A stretch of DNA of 7,418 nucleotides from DAOTXK01 sp034435395 (GTDB lineage Bacteria > Chloroflexota > Anaerolineae > Aggregatilineales > Ch27): NCBI GenBank assembly GCA_034435395.1, contig DAOTXK010000190.1, positions 1 to 7,418 of the forward strand, given 5' to 3'. The translations under genes were made by a program, and so were the position numbers. Shown here in pieces: positions 1 to 7,418 of the stretch. Each line of letters opens with the position of its first letter. The stretch's first letter is position 1. The notes beneath the pieces were generated by a model. It did no database searches. It was given only the letters and a program-made list of their open reading frames with translations, and was not told the origin of the DNA.

Positions 1-367
1 GGAGGGGAAGAGTCTGGCCCTGTCGCTCGTCGAAGACGTGTTTCACCGCCGACCGGCTGATGGCTGCCAGCGCGTAGGCGTACAGCAACAGCCCGAAGGG
101 CGCGACCAGCCAGGCCAGTATCGTGTGGGCGTAGGTGAACATCGCCACAGCGAGGACGACCAGCAGCGAAGTGGCTGGCGCGGAGCCGATGTTGTACAGC
201 GAGGGCACCGGGATGGACAGCAAGAGCAGGATGACCTGCACGCTGTATAACTGCACGACGGCCTGCATGTTGACCGAGTCGCCGCCGCGCCGGGCGCGCA
301 GGTGCAGTTGCACGATGGGGTTGGAACGCCGCGCCCACCGGGGCAGACGGTCAAACCATGCCCACAT
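1..367 (-). CDS. Partial membrane protein, N-terminal 122 residues, ABC-2 permease-like
   Basis: The reading frame starts at ATG 367 and stays open to the left edge, so the C-terminus is missing. An in-frame TGA at 388-386 limits the start, and an AGGG five bases upstream of the ATG is a modest ribosome site. The product begins with a basic, Trp-rich cytoplasmic stretch (MWAWFDRLPRWARRSNPIVQ). Hydrophobic segments follow at about residues 37-57 and 66-103, the second long enough for two helices. After them comes a charged stretch, DERQGQTLPLL, near residues 113-122. An NP-x-x plus basic N-terminus, paired helices and an ER-x-x-x-TL-x-LL motif recall the start of ABC-2-type exporter permeases, where ERE-x-GT-x-x-LL follows the first helices. 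This family assignment is inference; that it is an integral membrane protein is visible in the sequence. A promoter lies about 125 bases upstream. No partner ATPase is in view. Confidence 0.7.
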   Translation of the reverse strand, partial: MWAWFDRLPRWARRSNPIVQLHLRARRGGDSVNMQAVVQLYSVQVILLLLSIPVPSLYNIGSAPATSLLVVLAVAMFTYAHTILAWLVAPFGLLLYAYALAAISRSAVKHVFDERQGQTLPL

Positions 368-385
368 AGGAGCCCTGGTCACATC

Positions 386-499
386 TCAGCGGCAGGTGGT
401 GGTGACGGTCGTGGTCCCCCCTGCCGCTGTCCAGACCCCGATCCAGTAGTAGCCGGTTTCCGGCACTTCCCAGGTGACCCGGTCGGCGATTACAGGCGA
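386..499 (-). pseudogene. 37-codon protein-like stretch without a good start (remnant or leader ORF)
   Basis: Between TAA at 502-500 and TGA at 388-386 the minus strand is open for 37 codons. It reads like real coding sequence: DRVTWEVPETGYYWIGVW, then a Thr-rich end (TTTVTTTCR). Three Trp and two Tyr fall within 16 residues, and third positions are GC-rich. There is no ATG; the only usual start is GTG at 466-464 with no properly spaced Shine-Dalgarno. It ends 18 bases before the membrane-protein ATG in the same frame. Its upstream edge coincides with a good promoter, so it lies in the leader of the membrane gene. The simplest reading is the C-terminal remnant of a beta-rich exported protein. 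A small translated leader is the alternative. I do not recognise a family. Confidence 0.3.
452..464 (-). other. Small perfect hairpin in the leader of the membrane gene
   Basis: GCCGG-AAA-CCGGC (minus strand) forms a 5-bp all-GC stem with a 3-base loop inside the predicted leader. No T-run follows, so it is not a classical terminator. It may shape the leader or be incidental in GC-rich sequence. Confidence 0.25.
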
Positions 500-527
500 T
501 TATAGATGAGACTGGAGCCGTATCCAA
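499..527 (-). promoter_or_regulatory. Sigma70-type promoter for the left membrane gene
   Basis: Read on the minus strand, TTGGAT (527-522) and a perfect TATAAT (504-499) are separated by 17 bases. The expected start of transcription is near 492, giving a leader of about 125 bases before the ATG at 367. The -10 block is part of a 10-bp direct repeat: GGCGATTACA then GGCGATTATA on the plus strand, 485-504. This places a second, weaker -10-like TGTAAT just downstream. Confidence 0.6.
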
Positions 528-542
528 ATGGGGGGTGAAAGG

Positions 543-555
543 GACGGGGGCCGTC
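543..555 (-). terminator. Weak terminator-like hairpin after the histidine phosphatase gene
   Basis: Immediately after the phosphatase stop codon the minus strand reads GACGG-CCC-CCGTC, followed by CCTTTC. The stem is only 5 bp and the tail has a short T-run, so termination may be inefficient. Position directly after the stop and before a new promoter is the main support. Confidence 0.25.
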
Positions 556-556
556 G

Positions 557-1150
557 TCAACCCTGCCGGGTGACGATAGAGATGCCGGTGTTGCGGGTAT
601 CGCCTTTGACCAGACGCCAGCGGGGCGACAGGTGTATCCACACGAACAGGAGGCGGAAGATACCCTGGTGCCCGACGATGCCAAAATCGCCTCTGGTTTC
701 GCTGGTCATGGCCTGCCAGGCCCGGCGCACGCGGCGGAAGGCCCGGTAGATCGTTTCGGTGTCGCGTGTCCAGGGGGCACAAAGCCGGATGCCGGATCGG
801 ACGTAGGCCCCCCGCATGGTATAGGTTCGGTCGGGCGGACCAGACAACCGGGCCGGGAGCAGCTCGAACAGGTCATCGCGGGTGATGACGGGCAGGCCGG
901 TCTCCGCTGCCAGGATGTCCGCCGTCTGTTGGGCCCGTCGGAGCGGGCTGGCATACAGGCAGGACAGGCGAAAACTGGCAATCGCGGGCGCGATGGCCTT
1001 CACCTGGGCGATGCCGGCTTCGTTGATCGACTCGTGCGGCAAATGGTCGATCATGTGGTTGAAAGCTGCCACCGTGACGCGACGGCCCAGGTTCAGAACG
1101 TTGCCATCAACTTGACCATGGCGGATCAGGTAAACGGTTTGTGAGGTCAT
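557..1150 (-). CDS. Histidine phosphatase family protein (phosphoglycerate mutase-like)
   Basis: This complete 197-residue protein is the usual length for a small single-domain branch-1 histidine phosphatase. The family transfers phosphate from a small molecule or protein to an active-site histidine. The N-terminal LIRHGQ supplies R10 and the nucleophile H11. SPLRRAQQTADIL (68-80) carries the second phosphate-pocket arginine, probably R72. LFELL has a candidate acid at E96, and GHQGIFRLL (160-168) supplies the second catalytic histidine, H161. All core residues are therefore present and the enzyme should be active. The substrate cannot be read from sequence: sugar-phosphate, cobalamin-precursor and other phosphatases share these motifs. 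A stretch of about 45 residues after E96, with PPDRTYTMRGAYVRSG, is probably the variable substrate lid. The gene is divergent from the PIG-L gene and has its own promoter about 120 bases upstream. The ATG at 1150 has only a weak ribosome site (GATGGG, very close), but no other in-frame start is evident nearby. Confidence 0.93.
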   Translation of the reverse strand: MTSQTVYLIRHGQVDGNVLNLGRRVTVAAFNHMIDHLPHESINEAGIAQVKAIAPAIASFRLSCLYASPLRRAQQTADILAAETGLPVITRDDLFELLPARLSGPPDRTYTMRGAYVRSGIRLCAPWTRDTETIYRAFRRVRRAWQAMTSETRGDFGIVGHQGIFRLLFVWIHLSPRWRLVKGDTRNTGISIVTRQG

Positions 1151-1207
1151 TGGCCCATCATTTCGTGCCCTGGCGTCGCCGTCCGATTCGAGAAATGGTC
1201 GTTCAGC

Positions 1208-1225
1208 GGATCAGAGGGATCAGAC
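1208..1225. repeat. Tandem 9-bp direct repeat in the phosphatase leader
   Basis: GGATCAGAG is followed at once by GGATCAGAC, eight of nine bases identical. The pair is flanked by GCGG (1206-1209) and CCGC (1225-1228), which are complementary. It lies between the predicted transcription start and the phosphatase ATG. It could be a regulator site in the leader, but the length is too short to be certain. Confidence 0.3.
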
Positions 1226-1270
1226 CGCGTCGCCTGCCGATGGCCTGACAAGCGAGTCCCGGCGGGCGCG

Positions 1271-1300
1271 ATTATATAGCAGGCTGTTGAGCCGGGTCAA
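1271..1300 (-). promoter_or_regulatory. Promoter of the histidine phosphatase gene
   Basis: On the minus strand TTGACC (1300-1295) matches five of six -35 consensus bases. It is followed after 18 bases by a perfect TATAAT (1276-1271). Transcription would begin near 1264, leaving a leader of about 114 bases before the ATG at 1150. Confidence 0.65.
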
Positions 1301-1385
1301 AGGCCGACGTTCGGTGGCCACAGGCGTCGTATGCCAGGCGGCGGGGTCATAACAGCCTGATCCTGTTCGTGGATGGTCGGTCATC

Positions 1386-1415
1386 CCCAGACCGCTGTCC
1401 TCCGGACAGCCTGGG
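1386..1415. promoter_or_regulatory. Imperfect inverted repeat upstream of the PIG-L promoter
   Basis: GCTGTCC (1394-1400) and GGACAGC (1404-1410) form a perfect 7-bp stem with a TCC loop. CCCAG (1386-1390) and CTGGG (1411-1415) extend it by 5 bp across a 3-base bulge. The element ends about 6 bases before the -35 region of the plus-strand promoter, and no T-run follows. An operator is more likely than a terminator, but no known regulator consensus is recognised. Confidence 0.35.
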
Positions 1416-1420
1416 CGGCG

Positions 1421-1449
1421 TGATCAGGCCCCGTCCGCCATGGTATAAT
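1421..1449 (+). promoter_or_regulatory. Extended -10 promoter of the PIG-L gene
   Basis: TGGTATAAT at 1441-1449 is a perfect -10 hexamer with the TG extension. The -35 region 17 bases upstream is poor (TGATCA, 1421-1426), as is common for extended -10 promoters. Transcription would start near 1456, about 27 bases before the ATG at 1483. Confidence 0.6.
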
Positions 1450-1482
1450 CCCTCCCAGGAGTTGCCGAAGGAGCGCTGGTTC

Positions 1483-2367
1483 ATGACCGAGTCAATGTCA
1501 CGGGTTGCCAGACGACGGATGCTGGTTTCTTTCGCCCATCCGGATGATGAGGCGTTCGGGATGGGGGGAGCGATTGCCCGCTATGCGGACGCCGGGGTCG
1601 AGGTGCACCTGATCTGTGCCACCAACGGCGAGGCGGGCGAGGTCGCGCCAGAATTTCTGGGGGGTGCCGGTTCGGTGGCGGAGGTGCGGCTGGCCGAACT
1701 GGCCTGCGCTGCCGAGAAGCTCGGCATTCATCAGGTGCACACCTTTGGCTACCGGGACAGCGGCATGATGGGCACGCCCGACAACGACCATCCCGACTGC
1801 CTGTGGCGGGCTGATCCGGAGGAGGTTGCGGGCCGGGTGGTGGCCATTATACGGCGGGCGCGGCCGCAGGTGGTCGTCACCTTTGACCCGAACGGCGGCT
1901 ATGGGCATCCCGATCACATCGCCATTCACCGGGCGACCCGGCGCGCCTTCCATGAGGCGGGCGACGCAGACAGATATCCGGAGCAGATCGCGGACGGCCT
2001 GGGGCCGTTCCAGCCGGACAAGTTATATTATACGGTGTTTCCCCGGGGCCTGATCCGGGCGGGGGTTTGGCTGGCGCGCCTCATGGGGCAGGACCCCCGG
2101 CGCATGGGGAAGAACGGCGACCTGGATTTCCAGGCGGTGCTGGACGCCGCCCTGCCGACTCACGCCCGCCTGGACCTGCGCCGCTACTACGATGCCTGGC
2201 AAGAGGCATCCGCCTGCCATGCCAGCCAGGCAGGCCCGCAGCAGTTGTTCCCCCTGCCGCGGGTGGTGGCGTGCCGGCTGTTTGGGTGGCAGACTTTCCA
2301 CCGCGCCTGGCCGGAAGCCGATGGTCGTTCGGTGCGGGAGCGCGACCTGTTTGAGGGTCTCGCATGA
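1483..2367 (+). CDS. PIG-L (LmbE) family zinc-dependent deacetylase
   Basis: This 294-residue protein belongs to the family that removes acetyl or other acyl groups from N-acyl sugars and related amides, using one zinc ion. The N-terminal SFAHPDDE gives the zinc ligands H19 and D22 and the likely catalytic base D21. NGGYGHPDH (137-145) gives H142 and the third ligand H145. These spacings match the mycothiol-pathway deacetylase MshB. The GYRDSGMMG loop at 89-97 and VRLAEL at 68-72 are also typical. The substrate is not predictable: GlcNAc-inositol, bacillithiol-type precursors, antibiotic or glycan intermediates and S-conjugate amides are all handled by relatives. There is no signal peptide, so it should be cytoplasmic. 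ATG 1483 is chosen because AAGGAG sits 9 bases upstream and a promoter lies just before it. An in-frame GTG at 1369 would place that promoter inside the gene. The gene probably leads a transcription unit with the next two genes. Confidence 0.92.
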   Translation: MTESMSRVARRRMLVSFAHPDDEAFGMGGAIARYADAGVEVHLICATNGEAGEVAPEFLGGAGSVAEVRLAELACAAEKLGIHQVHTFGYRDSGMMGTPDNDHPDCLWRADPEEVAGRVVAIIRRARPQVVVTFDPNGGYGHPDHIAIHRATRRAFHEAGDADRYPEQIADGLGPFQPDKLYYTVFPRGLIRAGVWLARLMGQDPRRMGKNGDLDFQAVLDAALPTHARLDLRRYYDAWQEASACHASQAGPQQLFPLPRVVACRLFGWQTFHRAWPEADGRSVRERDLFEGLA

Positions 2368-2423
2368 TGCCGATATTTACTCCTTAAGATGGCGGTGGGT
2401 GATAGATTAAGGTGGCGATTGAT

Positions 2424-3338
2424 ATGTGGCGGTTGTTGTTGGCAGTGATGGGGTTTGCCTTGTTGGCCGCGGCGGTGGTCATCGGCCTGCGCGCGCTGTG
2501 GCCGGTGCCGGCGCAGCTAGCGACCGTCGGAGGGGCGGACGCGCGGGTGATGGCGCTGGCTATGCAGGCCGAGTCGTCAGGCGAAGGGGATACGGGAGAG
2601 GCCGCGCCTGGCCCGCCGGCCGCCATCGAGGTGTATCCGACTGCGGCGGCTGTGGCTCCTCCGGCGGCGTTGATGACGGAAGAGCTTGCGGATGCCCCTG
2701 CCGAGGCTCTGGCGGAGCCGCCCGGCCCCGTGGAAGCGGCGGAGTCGGCGGTGGCCCTGCCGCCGGAACCAGCCACTGAACAACGTCTGATCGAGCTGGA
2801 ATGGCCCGGCGAATTTCGGCTGGGCGGGTCGGGCGTGCTCCGGCTGACCTTCAAGCCGCTGGAGGACGGCACCATCGCGCCGGTCGCCGAATTTGAGGGG
2901 TCTGAGTTGTCGGCGACTCCCATCCTGTTGACCGACCGTTATGCCACCCATGACGCGCGGGTGGCGGCGGTGCTGGCCGCGCCAACGTTTACCGTCGCGG
3001 CAGCCACGCCGGAGCAGCAGATGATGGGACGAGGGCAGGCCGTGGAGTGGCTGTGGACGCTGGTCCCGCAGGAGGCTGGCGAGCAGGTGATCGCCCTGTC
3101 CGTCACCGTGAACTGGCAGCCCCGGGGCGGCGGGGCCGTCGACTCGGTCACAGTCTGGAGCGATGCTCTGGCGGTGCAGGTCGGCCAGATTTTCGGCCTG
3201 ACCGTACCCCAGGCGGGCCTCGCCGGGACGGTGGCGGCGGTGCTGGGCGTGGTGCTGGAAATCCCGTTTCTGGATAACATTCTCGGCTTTTTGTGGGGCA
3301 GAAGACCGCGACGCCGTGGCCGCCGAGAGAGGCGCTGA
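2424..3338 (+). CDS. Membrane-anchored hypothetical protein with external beta domain and Arg-rich tail
   Basis: I do not recognise a named family. The 304-residue product starts with a membrane helix (about 2-24). An Ala/Pro/Glu-rich, probably disordered linker follows (about 40-120). Next comes a region with alternating beta-type pattern (about 122-257), including LEWPGEFRLGGSGVLRLTF and VEWLWTLVPQEAGEQVIALS. A second hydrophobic helix (about 263-291) precedes a very basic tail (GRRPRRRGRRERR). The likely topology puts the linker and beta domain outside and the Arg tail in the cytoplasm. A surface sensor or adhesion-type role is possible but unproven. ATG 2424 is preferred over GTG 2412, because AAGGTGG lies 8 bases before the ATG and would overlap the GTG. 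The gene follows PIG-L by 56 bases and is followed after 4 bases by the next gene, so it is probably co-transcribed with both and translationally coupled to the latter. Confidence 0.75.
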   Translation: MWRLLLAVMGFALLAAAVVIGLRALWPVPAQLATVGGADARVMALAMQAESSGEGDTGEAAPGPPAAIEVYPTAAAVAPPAALMTEELADAPAEALAEPPGPVEAAESAVALPPEPATEQRLIELEWPGEFRLGGSGVLRLTFKPLEDGTIAPVAEFEGSELSATPILLTDRYATHDARVAAVLAAPTFTVAAATPEQQMMGRGQAVEWLWTLVPQEAGEQVIALSVTVNWQPRGGGAVDSVTVWSDALAVQVGQIFGLTVPQAGLAGTVAAVLGVVLEIPFLDNILGFLWGRRPRRRGRRERR

Positions 3339-3342
3339 GGGT

Positions 3343-4266
3343 ATGGGGGCTGATCGACGGGAGAAATACCGCGCCGAACTGCGCCCGCTGCTGGCGGCAG
3401 CGCTGCGCTCGGGGAACCTGCGCACCTGGTCAGGGGGGGTGCTCACGGCCTCCGGGCGGGTGTTGGACGACCGTTTCAAAGACGATGACATCCTGGCCCT
3501 GGAGCAATACCTGTTGGACCACAGCGGCCTGCCCGATCATGGCCTCAGCGATCACCTGCTGGCGGCCTTTGCGGCGGAGGTTCACCGCATCTGCTATGAC
3601 GAGACGGTCTCGCTCCGGGTGAGTTACAACGGCGTTGAGTGGTTGATGGAAGCCTGGCGGTCGCTGGCCCAGGTTCGGATTCCCGAGGATGATCCGCGCG
3701 TTGTGCTGCCGGCCTGCGCCGTCATGGGCACCGGCGTGCACGCGGTGGCGTTCAAGGCGGTGGCGGAAGGGGCGCGTATCCTGATGCACATGGCCTCCAG
3801 TCCGCTGGCGACCGTTCGGGAGGTCGTGGCCTGCGGCTTCCAGCAAATGCTGGCGGAAGACTGGCCGCATACGGTCCATGAACTGCGCCGGTACGCGCAC
3901 ATCGGCGACGCACAGCAGCACCGGGCAGCGGTGCTGGCGGTGGCCGAGCCGCTCCTGCTGGCCGAACGCGCCCGTGCGCTGGATGCGCTCGATCTGCATC
4001 ATGCCATCCTGGCGGCCTACCGTCGCCTGTCCCCGGCTGCCCGGCGCGGGGAGCACGTCCAGGCGCTGCGGCAGGCCCTGCCGGGCACGATCGGGGTGGT
4101 GCTGGCCGCTGAGCGTCGCGCCGGTTTTGCGGCGGCTCAGACCTGGCTGGCCTGGGGGGATGCCGATATCACCCAGATCGTGCGGGAAAGCGTGGAGCAG
4201 CCGCCGCTGGCGCATTACGAGGAAGCCGCCTATTTGCGACAGAGTTTCTCCAACGGACGGTCCTGA
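3343..4266 (+). CDS. Hypothetical soluble all-helical protein, HEAT-repeat-like
   Basis: This 307-residue protein has no membrane segment or signal peptide. Its C-terminal half (about 150-290) is a run of amphipathic helices of roughly HEAT-repeat length, for example SSPLATVREVVACGFQQML and HRAAVLAVAEPLLLAERARA. It ends near WGDADITQIVRESVEQPPL, which resembles the closing D-x-x-x-x-IV-R-x-x helix of HEAT-like proteins. The N-terminal part (1-110) is helical with an acidic cluster (LDDRFKDDDILALEQYLL). The HEAT assignment is inference from pattern, not from a profile search. Such folds usually bind proteins or nucleic acids. ATG 3343 is chosen because it lies 4 bases after the previous stop with AGAGAGG 10 bases upstream. 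GTG 3316 would overlap the previous gene by 23 bases. Tight coupling suggests it acts with the membrane protein, perhaps through that protein's basic tail. An intrinsic terminator follows 22 bases after the stop. Confidence 0.75.
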   Translation: MGADRREKYRAELRPLLAAALRSGNLRTWSGGVLTASGRVLDDRFKDDDILALEQYLLDHSGLPDHGLSDHLLAAFAAEVHRICYDETVSLRVSYNGVEWLMEAWRSLAQVRIPEDDPRVVLPACAVMGTGVHAVAFKAVAEGARILMHMASSPLATVREVVACGFQQMLAEDWPHTVHELRRYAHIGDAQQHRAAVLAVAEPLLLAERARALDALDLHHAILAAYRRLSPAARRGEHVQALRQALPGTIGVVLAAERRAGFAAAQTWLAWGDADITQIVRESVEQPPLAHYEEAAYLRQSFSNGRS

Positions 4267-4287
4267 CTGCCGTATGTCAATCTGGCG

Positions 4288-4315
4288 GGGCGGCGGCAAG
4301 CCGCCCTCTTTATTT
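4288..4315 (+). terminator. Intrinsic terminator after the HEAT-like gene
   Basis: GGGCGGC-GGCAA-GCCGCCC forms a 7-bp GC stem with a 5-base loop and is followed by TCTTTATTT. It sits 22 bases after the stop codon and separates the PIG-L unit from the uvrA promoter. Confidence 0.8.
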
Positions 4316-4387
4316 GAGGCATTCTGAGATCATCAGTTTTCATTTCCTTGCCGGGATCGGGCTGATTGGTTAGACTCACGATTCGCC

Positions 4388-4416
4388 TTGCCGCTTTTGG
4401 GATTGGGCGATACAAT
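4388..4416 (+). promoter_or_regulatory. Promoter of uvrA
   Basis: TTGCCG (4388-4393) and TACAAT (4411-4416) are separated by exactly 17 bases; each differs little from consensus. Transcription should start near 4423, giving a leader of about 38 bases. A repeated ATTGGGC occurs at 4402-4408 in the spacer and at 4434-4440 in the leader. Confidence 0.6.
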
Positions 4417-4417
4417 A

Positions 4418-4429
4418 GAACAAAAGTGC
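4418..4429 (+). promoter_or_regulatory. Possible degenerate SOS (LexA) box at the uvrA start site
   Basis: GAAC-AAAA-GTGC lies directly after the -10 box and over the predicted transcription start. It differs by one base from the GAAC-N4-GTTC core of the Gram-positive type LexA site, but several flanking positions disagree with the full consensus. uvrA is an SOS gene in many bacteria, which makes the position meaningful. The LexA site of this organism is not known to me. Confidence 0.25.
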
Positions 4430-4460
4430 GATTATTGGGCAAAACAGGTCGGTGGGGGCG

Positions 4461-7355
<2,895 letters not shown>

Positions 7356-7372
7356 GCAGGTGAGGCCAGTTT

Positions 7373-7402
7373 GGGGGAATCGAGGGCGGGGGCGTGCCGG
7401 GG
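7373..7402 (+). other. Putative G-quadruplex motif downstream of uvrA
   Basis: Four G-runs occur on the coding strand: G5 (7373-7377), G3 (7384-7386), G5 (7388-7392) and G4 (7399-7402). The loops are 6, 1 and 6 bases. This fits the standard G3+N1-7 pattern. It starts 18 bases after the uvrA stop codon and could affect 3'-end formation or be a by-product of GC-rich composition. Confidence 0.4.
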
Positions 7403-7414
7403 AGCCCCCCCCGG
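7397..7414 (+). terminator. GC hairpin after uvrA, possible start of a terminator
   Basis: CCGGGG (7397-7402) and CCCCGG (7409-7414) can pair around a 6-base loop. The window ends four bases later, so a T-run cannot be confirmed. It shares its left arm with the last run of the G-rich motif, so the two structures would compete. Confidence 0.3.
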
Positions 7415-7418
7415 TGTC

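Larger units (their letters stand above)
1151..1482. other. Divergent intergenic region with two outward promoters and inverted repeats
   Basis: No gene is supported in these 332 bases. They hold the minus-strand promoter of the phosphatase gene (1271-1300) and the plus-strand promoter of the PIG-L gene (1421-1449). Between and around them are a tandem 9-bp repeat at 1208-1225, a hairpin at 1386-1415, and an 8-bp inverted pair GCCTGATC / GATCAGGC at 1355-1362 and 1422-1429. An in-frame GTG at 1369 would extend the PIG-L protein through this region, but that extension contains the promoter and lacks family motifs. Confidence 0.7.

Noticed and set aside
351..782. A 143-codon minus-strand frame spanning the end of the phosphatase and the following gap
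   Set aside because: It is out of frame with the phosphatase, ends within the membrane gene start, and has shadow-like composition without motifs.
632..1144. A 170-codon plus-strand frame opposite the phosphatase gene
   Set aside because: The minus strand carries all histidine-phosphatase catalytic motifs in order; the plus-strand frame has none and no supporting promoter or ribosome site.
1369..1482. N-terminal extension of the PIG-L protein from GTG 1369
   Set aside because: The extension contains the TGGTATAAT promoter and a hairpin and has no family similarity, while ATG 1483 has a well-spaced AAGGAG.
2350..2379. A possible promoter (TTGAGG and TATTTA) at the end of the PIG-L gene
   Set aside because: The -10 matches only about half the consensus, and co-transcription from the upstream promoter explains expression of the following genes.
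2577..3491. A 304-codon minus-strand frame across the membrane-protein gene
   Set aside because: It is rich in Arg, Ser, Pro and His as antisense shadows are, and it spans the boundary between two plus-strand genes with good starts and a 4-base gap.
3430..4299. A 289-codon minus-strand frame opposite the HEAT-like gene
   Set aside because: Its start falls inside the intrinsic terminator, its composition is shadow-like (Gln, Arg, His, Pro), and the plus-strand frame has coherent helical structure.
4324..4336. Short palindrome-like CTGAGATCATCAG before the uvrA promoter
   Set aside because: The arms are only 4 bp and the site is too far upstream and too short to support a specific operator.

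Overview
The window is GC-rich bacterial chromosome. High GC3, long antisense shadow frames, sigma70-type promoters with near-perfect -10 boxes, and an ordinary UvrA all fit a free-living bacterium. My best guess is a Chloroflexota (Anaerolineae-like) genome. That rests on the style of the two hypothetical proteins and of the membrane proteins, not on a database match. I see no mobile element, CRISPR array, tRNA or rRNA.

Layout. (a) 1-367, minus strand: the N-terminal part of a multi-pass membrane protein that runs off the left edge and resembles the start of an ABC-2-type permease. (b) 368-556: a short intergenic segment with a good minus-strand promoter (TTGGAT-17-TATAAT, with a 10-bp duplication of the -10 block) and a 37-codon protein-like open stretch that has no good start, either a gene remnant or a leader ORF. 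(c) 557-1150, minus strand: a complete histidine phosphatase (phosphoglycerate-mutase-like) gene. (d) 1151-1482: a divergent intergenic region with one promoter facing each way and several inverted repeats. (e) 1483-2367, plus strand: a PIG-L/LmbE-family zinc deacetylase. (f) 2424-3338 and 3343-4266, plus strand: a tightly spaced pair encoding a bitopic or two-TM protein with an external beta-type domain and an Arg-rich tail, and a soluble all-helical, HEAT-like protein. (g) 4288-4315: an intrinsic terminator. (h) 4461-7355, plus strand: uvrA with its own promoter (TTGCCG-17-TACAAT) and a weak SOS-box-like site at the predicted transcription start. (i) 7356-7418: a G-rich tail with a possible G-quadruplex and a GC hairpin.

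How it fits together. PIG-L and the two-gene pair probably form one transcription unit: same strand, a 56-nt gap then a 4-nt gap, and no internal terminator seen. That unit ends at the terminator before uvrA. UvrA is the damage-recognition ATPase of nucleotide excision repair and is transcribed separately, so closeness to the HEAT-like gene is weak evidence of a shared role. The least explained and most interesting element is the membrane-anchored plus HEAT-like pair. No gene here gives clear evidence of a wholly new system.
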